From Acidobacteriaceae bacterium (lineage in GTDB: Bacteria; Acidobacteriota; Terriglobia; Terriglobales; Acidobacteriaceae), in NCBI GenBank assembly GCA_027364815.1, contig DAHXOQ010000086.1, positions 1 to 10,064 on the forward strand: a stretch of 10,064 bases of DNA, read 5' to 3'. The notes below the pieces were generated by a model that made no database searches, had not been told where the DNA came from, and worked only from the letters and a program-made list of their open reading frames with translations. The position numbers and the translations under genes are program-made. This document shows positions 5,487 through 10,064 of this stretch, piece after piece (the first letter of the stretch is position 1; the number at the start of each line of letters is the position of its first letter).

Positions 5487-6019
5487 GTGTCATGATCTCT
5501 GCGCTCTTTCAATTAGGCGTTGTCCTACTGATCGCAAGCTTCCTAGTCGCCTGGCGCAGGAGTCAGCGGCGTCGCAATGCGCAGAGCTGGGAGCAGATTC
5601 TGATGCGTCTGCGGCACGATTGGAGTGCGCATACTCTGAGTGAACATTTTCTTTGGCGCAATGATCTGGTTCTTGATCCTGAAGAAACGTGGAAGCAAAT
5701 GCAAGGCCCGCGTGGACTCGTGGTCATGTATCAAAATGCCCGCGTGATGCTAGAGCTAGCCGATTTTGCGGTAAAGAACAGCGACGAGCGAAACCCAATT
5801 GATCCGATGGTGATAGCCGCGCTGCGAAGCGACGCGATGCAGATTCGCCTGTTGGTGATTGCCGCCCTGGCGCAATATGCGTTCATGCACGCAACCGCAG
5901 GAGTTCGCACGAATACCCATCGCGCCGCAGCACTTTACACAGAGATGGCTGCTACCATGACCACGCTGCTTCAACAGCACGCGGCGCTGATATTACCCGA
6001 TTTTGTTGCCGCAATGTAA
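5483..6019 (+). CDS. Single-helix membrane-anchored protein, coupled to the gene before it
   Basis: A 178-residue protein with one N-terminal membrane helix (about 5-24) followed by a strongly basic stretch (RRSQRRR, 25-31) that should place the rest in the cytoplasm. The remainder is predicted mostly helical, including a Trp-containing region (36-70) and two long helices (about 105-135 and 143-165). No catalytic motif is visible and I do not recognise a family. GTG 5483 overlaps the stop codon of the seven-helix gene (GTGA); ATG 5492 is an alternative start that removes three residues. The overlap argues that the two products are made together and may form a complex. It is followed by a strong terminator, so the pair forms a two-gene unit. 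Confidence 0.68.
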   Translation: MSVMISALFQLGVVLLIASFLVAWRRSQRRRNAQSWEQILMRLRHDWSAHTLSEHFLWRNDLVLDPEETWKQMQGPRGLVVMYQNARVMLELADFAVKNSDERNPIDPMVIAALRSDAMQIRLLVIAALAQYAFMHATAGVRTNTHRAAALYTEMAATMTTLLQQHAALILPDFVAAM

Positions 6020-6040
6020 CTCCTCTCCTCCTGGGAATTT

Positions 6041-6070
6041 AAAAGCCCTTGCGAAAGCGAGGGCTTTTTT
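6041..6070. terminator. Bidirectional terminator with GAAA loop
   Basis: AAAAGCCCTTGC (6041-6052) pairs with GCGAGGGCTTTT (6057-6068), with one T-G wobble, around a GAAA tetraloop (6053-6056), then more T. The A-run on the left makes it usable on the minus strand too. It ends both the membrane-protein pair and the convergent reductase gene. Confidence 0.93.
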
Positions 6071-6106
6071 GTGCTTGCGGAAATTATCTCCAGGCTGGGA
6101 AAAAAC

Positions 6107-7078
6107 TCAGACGGGGTTCTGCTCAATAAATTGCTTGATGCGCTTGTAGCCTTCTACGTCGAGTCGAAATTCGAGGGCAGCGGCGAGACCTTCGACCTGC
6201 TCGGCACTGCGTCCGCCGACGATGGCCGCAGTAATAGCTGGATTGTGGAGTGTCCATGCGACGGCAACGACGCCGGGCACAACGCCCGAGCCGGAGCCGA
6301 TCTCGCGCAGCAAGTCTACAAGTTTGAGATTGCGGCTTAAGCGCGGCTCGTTGAATTCAACAGCTTTGCGACGCCAATCATCGGCGGGGAAGTGGGCGAC
6401 GCGCTCGGCGCTCATTTTGCCGGTTAACAACCCCGATACCATGGGGGAATAGTTGATGACGCCAATTCCCTGCTTGAGGCAATAGGGCAGAACTTCAGCT
6501 TCATTGGCGCGACGCAACATGGAGTAGGGTGGCTGCAGGCTGGTTACAGGCGCAACGGCCTCAGCGCGCTTGATCTGCTCGACGTTGAAGTTTGAGACAC
6601 CGATCCAGCGAATCTTGCCTTGCTCTTTGAAGCGGGTCAACGCAGCCCAGGCCTCTTCAATCTCCGGCTCGGGATTGGGCCAGTGGATCTGGTAGAGGTC
6701 AATCGTCTCGACATTCAGGCGCCGGAGCGAGGCTTCGAGTTCTTCCGCGAGAGATTTGGCCGTGAGCGAGCGATAGATGGAGCCGTCCTGATGCCAGCGC
6801 ATGGAGCACTTGGTGAAGACGTATGGTTTGTGCGAGGTGGTCTTGAGCGCGCGGGCGACGATTTCTTCGGAGTGTCCTAGACCGTAGATGGCAGCGGTAT
6901 CAATCCAATTGACGCCGAGGTCGAGGGCCTTGTGGATGGCGCGGATGGATTCCTGGTCATCCTGCGGTCCCCATGCGAATTCCCAGTTACCTCCGCCAAT
7001 GGCCCAGGCGCCGAAACCGATAGCCGTGAGTTCAATATCCGAGTTGCCGAGTTTGCGTAATTTGCGTGCTGTGGTCAT
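6107..7078 (-). CDS. Aldo/keto reductase
   Basis: A 323-residue NADPH-type aldo/keto reductase, nearest in look to the YhdN/IolS-like bacterial group. The (beta/alpha)8-barrel catalytic tetrad is visible (numbering from a TTG start two codons upstream): Asp62 and Tyr67 (NWIDTAAIYG), Lys92 (VFTKCSM) and His134 (YQIHWP). Later elements fit too: the GVSNF strand (162-166), Q184 (SLQPPYS), and the cofactor-phosphate region IVGGRSAEQV (288-297). I use ATG 7078 as start; TTG 7084 would add two residues and neither has a clear ribosome binding site. It follows tdh by a short gap of about 40 bases in the same direction, so it may be in the tdh transcript. A role in reducing reactive carbonyls made from threonine breakdown (aminoacetone, methylglyoxal) is inferred from context only; substrate cannot be read from sequence. 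Confidence 0.93.
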   Translation of the reverse strand: MTTARKLRKLGNSDIELTAIGFGAWAIGGGNWEFAWGPQDDQESIRAIHKALDLGVNWIDTAAIYGLGHSEEIVARALKTTSHKPYVFTKCSMRWHQDGSIYRSLTAKSLAEELEASLRRLNVETIDLYQIHWPNPEPEIEEAWAALTRFKEQGKIRWIGVSNFNVEQIKRAEAVAPVTSLQPPYSMLRRANEAEVLPYCLKQGIGVINYSPMVSGLLTGKMSAERVAHFPADDWRRKAVEFNEPRLSRNLKLVDLLREIGSGSGVVPGVVAVAWTLHNPAITAAIVGGRSAEQVEGLAAALEFRLDVEGYKRIKQFIEQNPV

Positions 7079-7120
7079 AGTCAAATTTTAGATGCGTGAA
7101 CTGGCGAGTAGAGCGCAGGA

Positions 7121-8161
7121 TTATTTTCCTGCATCGCGCCAATCGAGAACGACTTTGCCGGAGTTACCGGAGCGCATGGCTTCGAAGCCTTTCTCGTAAT
7201 CGCGCCAGTTGAAGCGGTGTGTGATGACTGGGGAGATATCAAGTCCTGATTCGAGCATGACCGTCATCTTGTACCAGGTTTCGTACATTTCACGTCCATA
7301 GATGCCGTGAATTGTGTACTGATTGAAGATAACCTTGCTCCAATCGATGGACATTTCCGAGGGCGAAGGAATGCCGAGCATGGCGATTTTTCCGCCGTGG
7401 CTCATGTTGGCGAGCAGATCGCGGAAGGCATTCGGGTTGCCGCTCATTTCCATTCCGATATCGAAGCCTTCAGACATGCCGAGCTTCTTCTGCACTTCAT
7501 CGAGCGTGGTCTCGCGCGGATTGACGGCGAGGGTGACGCCAAGCTTGCGGGCGAGTTCGAGGCGGTGAGGATTGACGTCGGTGATGACGACGTAGCGCGC
7601 GCCGGCGTGCTTTGCAACTGCAGCAGCCATGATGCCGATGGGACCAGCGCCGGTGATGAGCACGTCTTCACCGAGGACGGGGAATGTGAGGGCGGTATGA
7701 ACTGCATTGCCGAAGGGATCGAAGATTGCTGCGACTTCCTGATCGATGCCGTGGGAGTGGCGCCAGACATTGGTCATGGGCAGCGAAATGTACTCGGCAA
7801 AAGCGCCGGGGCGATTGACGCCGACGCCCTGCGTAGACGCGCAGAGATGACGTCGGCCGGCAAGACAGTTGCGGCAGCGACCGCAGACGACGTGTCCTTC
7901 GCCGCTGACGATATCTCCGGGGTGAAAATCGTTTACGTTGGAACCGACGGCGACAATCTCGCCGACAAACTCATGGCCGATGGCCATGGGAACAGGAATG
8001 GTCTTCTGCGCCCACTCATCCCATGCGTAGATGTGTACGTCGGTGCCGCAGATGCCGGTGTAGCGGACGCGAATGAGAACGTCGTTAATTCCAATGGCGG
8101 GCTCAGGAATCTCTTCAATCCACAAGCCGGGTTCGGCTTTGCGCTTGACCAGTGCTTTCAT
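7121..8161 (-). CDS. tdh: L-threonine 3-dehydrogenase
   Basis: A 346-residue zinc-dependent medium-chain dehydrogenase that oxidises L-threonine with NAD+ to 2-amino-3-ketobutyrate in the cytoplasm. The catalytic zinc site is seen as Cys38 (GICGTD) and His63-Glu64 (GHEFVGE). The structural zinc site is complete: Cys93, Cys96, Cys99, Cys107. The Rossmann fold is GAGPIG (171-176), with Asp195 after the second strand, as expected for NAD preference. His90 before the structural zinc loop matches the residue tied to threonine use in E. coli Tdh, and the DPFGNAVH segment (148-155) is typical. ATG 8161 has GGAG (8172-8175) ten bases upstream. The usual partner kbl (2-amino-3-ketobutyrate CoA ligase) is not within the window; an aldo/keto reductase follows instead. 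A related polyol dehydrogenase is the main alternative, but the motif set favours Tdh. Confidence 0.93.
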   Translation of the reverse strand: MKALVKRKAEPGLWIEEIPEPAIGINDVLIRVRYTGICGTDVHIYAWDEWAQKTIPVPMAIGHEFVGEIVAVGSNVNDFHPGDIVSGEGHVVCGRCRNCLAGRRHLCASTQGVGVNRPGAFAEYISLPMTNVWRHSHGIDQEVAAIFDPFGNAVHTALTFPVLGEDVLITGAGPIGIMAAAVAKHAGARYVVITDVNPHRLELARKLGVTLAVNPRETTLDEVQKKLGMSEGFDIGMEMSGNPNAFRDLLANMSHGGKIAMLGIPSPSEMSIDWSKVIFNQYTIHGIYGREMYETWYKMTVMLESGLDISPVITHRFNWRDYEKGFEAMRSGNSGKVVLDWRDAGK

Positions 8162-8365
8162 CGCTTAAAAACTCCAAGGATACAGACATCACTTGAATCT
8201 GCATCCAACTTTGCGCTCTCAATTCTAAGTCATTGCGCAGGAGGAAATCTCCGCAGGTGAGACCGGTACTTAGATGTTGAGGATTTTTGAAGGAGATTCG
8301 ATGCAGAAATGCCTGTTTTTGGTGCGGAAAATGGAGGGTGTTTAGTGTCTGATTAGCCATCTTGG

Positions 8366-8400
8366 AAACAGATGTCAGAAATCAGATGTCAGGGATCAGG
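8366..8400. repeat. Short tandem repeat CAGATGTCAG
   Basis: CAGATGTCAG occurs at 8369-8378 and 8383-8392, a 14-base period, and a third partial unit (GATCAGG) follows. It may be slippage-derived or part of a dispersed intergenic repeat. Confidence 0.55.
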
Positions 8401-8456
8401 GCTACAAGATGTGCGGGATAAGCAGAATGATGGACGCGATGCCGCACGAAAATCCT

Positions 8457-8526
8457 ACCTCGGGGCCTAAAGGCCGGATTCATTTTGCAGCATTTGCGTA
8501 CCGCCTAAAGGCCGTAGCTTCCCAGT
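8457..8526. repeat. Paired palindromic repeat with CCTAAAGGCC units
   Basis: GGCCTAAAGGCC (8464-8475) and CGCCTAAAGGCCG (8502-8514) are two small hairpin units about 38 bases apart. The arrangement resembles dispersed palindromic intergenic repeats. On the minus strand the antitoxin remnant loses its homology just before this element. I base this on two copies here; genome-wide spread is not shown. Confidence 0.5.
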
Positions 8527-8547
8527 TTTAGTCAAGTGTAGAGTTTT

Positions 8548-8676
8548 TCCGGAGAGTTTTCGGGCACGCGGCAATTGCAGGGCGATTTCGAATTCAGGAG
8601 CGAGGGCCTAGTATTCGTGGCGCACTTTGGGATCAGCCAACATTTTGAGTTTGAATTCTTCATAAGGAATGGTCAC
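8548..8676 (-). pseudogene. Broken XRE/HigA-type antitoxin gene, N-terminal remnant
   Basis: On the minus strand, GTG 8676 is preceded by AGGAG (8683-8687) at an ideal distance. The product starts VTIPYEEFKLKMLADPKVRH, matching the N-terminal region of XRE-family (HigA-like) antitoxins that usually run into an EYDALAPEFEIA segment and a helix-turn-helix. Here the frame hits TAG at 8608-8610 right after EY, and the same frame resumes with ALAPEFEIALQLPRARKLSG. After that the similarity ends, before the helix-turn-helix, next to the palindromic repeat. So both a nonsense codon and a C-terminal loss are present. No partner toxin is recognisable between this remnant and the tRNA gene. In intact systems the antitoxin binds its own promoter and neutralises a RelE-like toxin. 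Confidence rests on recognising the N-terminal pattern by eye. Confidence 0.68.
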
Positions 8677-8773
8677 GAGATTCTCCTATGCTCAGTTTCA
8701 ATTCTGAGATATTCTTGGGCAAAAATTTCAAGGAGACGCTGTCTGGATAATGAACGGGAAAGTTGGGAGTGAT

Positions 8774-8849
8774 TGGTGGACGCGGTAGGAATCGAACCTA
8801 CAACCTGTCGATTAAGAGTCGAATGCTCTGCCAGTTGAGCTACGCGTCC
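8774..8849 (-). tRNA. tRNA-Lys (anticodon CTT)
   Basis: A 76-base tRNA with encoded CCA. The acceptor stem GGACGCG (8849-8843) pairs with CGCGTCC (8784-8778), discriminator A at 8777, CCA at 8776-8774. The D-stem is GCTC/GAGC, the anticodon stem TTCGA/TCGAC with loop CTCTTAA, giving anticodon CTT (8816-8814), and the T-arm is GTAGG-TTCGATT-CCTAC. It reads AAG lysine codons. A TATATT at 8932-8927 on the minus strand could be its -10 box, but no -35 box fits. Its 3' side faces the broken antitoxin gene, consistent with tRNA genes as insertion sites. Confidence 0.97.
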
Positions 8850-8904
8850 AAAATGGGGGTGGGAGAGGCCGAGAAGGCGCAATCCGGAAAGTGCGCGCAC
8901 CGAA

Positions 8905-8921
8905 AGTGGACGCTTTCCACT
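8905..8921. other. Small inverted repeat upstream of tRNA-Lys
   Basis: AGTGGA (8905-8910) and TCCACT (8916-8921) form a 6-base-pair stem with a five-base loop, and GTGCGCGCAC (8891-8900) beside it is a perfect palindrome. They lie in the leader between a possible -10 box and the tRNA. Function unknown. Confidence 0.25.
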
Positions 8922-8988
8922 CATTGAATATAACACAAATTGGGTTGTGGATAGAAAGGTTTGGGAGGAGCCCCTGCAGCGAGTTTGC

Positions 8989-9003
8989 TTGCGCCAGGCG
9001 CAA
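8989..9003 (-). terminator. Hairpin after the outer-membrane protein gene
   Basis: TTGCGC (8989-8994) and GCGCAA (8998-9003) form a perfect 6-base-pair stem with a three-base loop, 18 bases beyond the stop codon of the minus-strand gene. No T-run follows, so it is a weak terminator candidate at best. Confidence 0.35.
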
Positions 9004-9020
9004 ATGGGGGTGCAGCCTGC

Positions 9021-10064
9021 TTAGAAGGTGAAGGCGATGCCGGCTCTCAAGTTGCGCTGGTCCTGGGCGAAGATTAACAAGGAGCCATCGGGGGAGAGCC
9101 ATGGACGGTAGCCCTGGGCGAGAAGATTGTTGACGTCGAGGAGGGCTTCAATGCCGACGGAACCGGGACGGCTGGCACGCAGAGTTTGATGCAATCCCAA
9201 GCAGAGGTAGGGCGAGGTGGAGGCCATAGCGAATGGTGCAATGGCTGTGAGCGTGGCCTCGGGTTGCCAGCGGTAGGTGGCGCGCCAGTGTGTGTTGGTT
9301 CCCTCAACAGTGCCGGAGAGCGAGAGGGAGTACATCTGTGTGTGGCGAGGGCGGGTGAGTGGGAGATTGGAAGTGGAAGCGGTTTGGGTGAGAACGAGCG
9401 CGTCTCCATTGGCGTAGCTGAGCCGCACGGAGTTGCCTCCCGGCAAACGCCGCTGAACGGATGCGTAGAGACCTGTGGATGAGAAATTGGCACCGGCAAT
9501 GTGAAGGAGACCGCTTTGAGGATCGTAGAAGCCTTGATTGGCTATGAGCGAGTTGGCGGCGAAATTGGCCTGTGCTTCAAGATTCGGGTTGGTTATGCTG
9601 TCAGCAAAGACTGACAACCGGATGCCGGATTGATTGGTGAATCGCTCCCAGCCCAACTCCTGATGCATGCCACGCTCTAGAACCATCCTGCCGTTGCGTG
9701 CGGTGAGTGTGGGGAGTTCAGCAGAAGCGGAGTTGGCGGAGGATGGAGGGAGTTCAGTAGCCATGCGATATGCAAAGGACGATTCGCCGCGACGATAGAG
9801 AACGCTTGCGAATGGCAGAGCGGTGAGGAGCGTGCCGCCCGAAGCACCGACCATTTTCGCCATTACTTGCTTTGAACCAACGGTGGCTTCGAGGAGGTCG
9901 CCGAGGACGATATTTTCGCGTGATTCCATCATGGCTTCGTCTACGCCGGAGTTTTCGCTGCCGGGGCCAGTGACTTCGGGATGCATAGAAAAGGCGGCAA
10001 GTGATTCGACATTGCCGGCCAGACCAAGATCCTGGCGGAAGCCGAGCATGGAGGAGATTTCGCC
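9021..10064 (-). CDS. Outer-membrane beta-barrel protein, C-terminal part (TonB-receptor-like)
   Basis: The frame is open to the window edge, so the N-terminus is missing; the ATG at 10049 is internal, with codons for GEISS before it. The visible 347 or so residues are rich in Gly, Ser, Asn, aromatic and alternating polar/hydrophobic residues, as in long beta-strands, with few charged helices. The chain ends in NLRAGIAFTF, a terminal phenylalanine strand of the type recognised by the BAM machinery for outer-membrane insertion. Segments such as GIEALLDVNNLLAQGYRPWL recall the last strands of large acidobacterial TonB-dependent receptors that carry an N-terminal carboxypeptidase-regulatory-like domain, but that domain and any plug or TonB box would lie outside the window. 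Role and substrate cannot be told. A small hairpin follows the stop codon. Confidence 0.75.
   Translation of the reverse strand, partial: GEISSMLGFRQDLGLAGNVESLAAFSMHPEVTGPGSENSGVDEAMMESRENIVLGDLLEATVGSKQVMAKMVGASGGTLLTALPFASVLYRRGESSFAYRMATELPPSSANSASAELPTLTARNGRMVLERGMHQELGWERFTNQSGIRLSVFADSITNPNLEAQANFAANSLIANQGFYDPQSGLLHIAGANFSSTGLYASVQRRLPGGNSVRLSYANGDALVLTQTASTSNLPLTRPRHTQMYSLSLSGTVEGTNTHWRATYRWQPEATLTAIAPFAMASTSPYLCLGLHQTLRASRPGSVGIEALLDVNNLLAQGYRPWLSPDGSLLIFAQDQRNLRAGIAFTF

Larger units (their letters stand above)
8162..8547. other. Gene-poor region between tdh and the antitoxin remnant
   Basis: This stretch holds the tdh leader (its promoter could not be placed), a 14-codon frame at 8301-8345 with a very good ribosome binding site (AAGGAG at 8290-8295) but no recognisable product, and two sets of short repeats listed separately. 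I see no complete gene on either strand. Confidence 0.55.

Noticed and set aside
7307..8260. 317-codon plus-strand frame antisense to tdh
   Set aside because: Long, but fully explained as the antisense of a GC-rich dehydrogenase gene whose zinc and NAD motifs are intact on the other strand.
8301..8345. 14-codon frame with a strong AAGGAG ribosome binding site
   Set aside because: Too short to support as a gene; no recognisable product. It may be a relic of a lost gene start.
8366..8400. CAGATGTCAG units as a CRISPR array
   Set aside because: Only two full units with a four-base separation; no spacers and no cas genes.
8575..8772. 65-codon plus-strand frame
   Set aside because: Antisense to the antitoxin remnant, which has better evidence on the minus strand.
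8673..8936. 87-codon minus-strand frame containing AEHSTLNRQVVGSIPTA
   Set aside because: This is the well-known spurious translation of a tRNA gene; it reads straight through tRNA-Lys.
9186..9482. 98-codon plus-strand frame
   Set aside because: Antisense shadow of the outer-membrane barrel gene.

Overview
The window looks like a chromosomal segment of a Gram-negative soil bacterium, most likely an acidobacterium (Terriglobia/Acidobacteriaceae-like). This is inferred from a partial outer-membrane beta-barrel of the kind common in that group, a YceI/MarR pair, a PilZ gene beside a LuxR-type regulator, and short palindromic intergenic repeats. No 16S gene or close marker fixes the taxon. There is no CRISPR array, intact insertion sequence or prophage.

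Layout. 1-324: upstream DNA with no convincing gene. 325-1521 (+): a secreted YceI-family lipid-binding protein and a MarR-type regulator, ending at a bidirectional terminator (1552-1580). 1604-4128 (-): in transcription order, an ATP-grasp-like protein (GTG start with a strong ribosome binding site), a PilZ domain protein with both c-di-GMP motifs intact, and a NarL/LuxR-type regulator whose receiver domain has lost its phosphorylation residues. 4379-4510 (+): a 43-residue secreted micro-protein with its own ribosome binding site. 4579-4703: a structured leader with a palindrome, a GC-rich hairpin, and two overlapping inverted repeats, the second ending at the base before the next start codon. 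4704-6019 (+): a seven-helix membrane protein translationally overlapped (GTGA) with a one-helix protein, then a GNRA-loop terminator shared with the convergent genes. 6107-8161 (-): L-threonine 3-dehydrogenase (tdh) followed by an aldo/keto reductase. 8162-8773: a gene-poor stretch with short repeats and the broken start of an XRE/HigA-type antitoxin gene. 8774-8849 (-): tRNA-Lys(CTT). 9021-10064 (-): the C-terminal part of an outer-membrane beta-barrel protein whose start lies beyond the window.

How the parts may work together. The PilZ and pseudo-receiver genes lie 28 bases apart in one direction and are probably co-transcribed, suggesting c-di-GMP input next to a phosphorylation-independent DNA-binding output. 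The secreted micro-protein, structured leader and membrane-protein pair point the other way from the ATP-grasp gene. This central block (about 1.6-6.0 kb) is the least explained part of the window. The tdh-reductase pair fits threonine breakdown with removal of reactive carbonyls. The tRNA-Lys with gene debris at its 3' side looks like an old insertion site.
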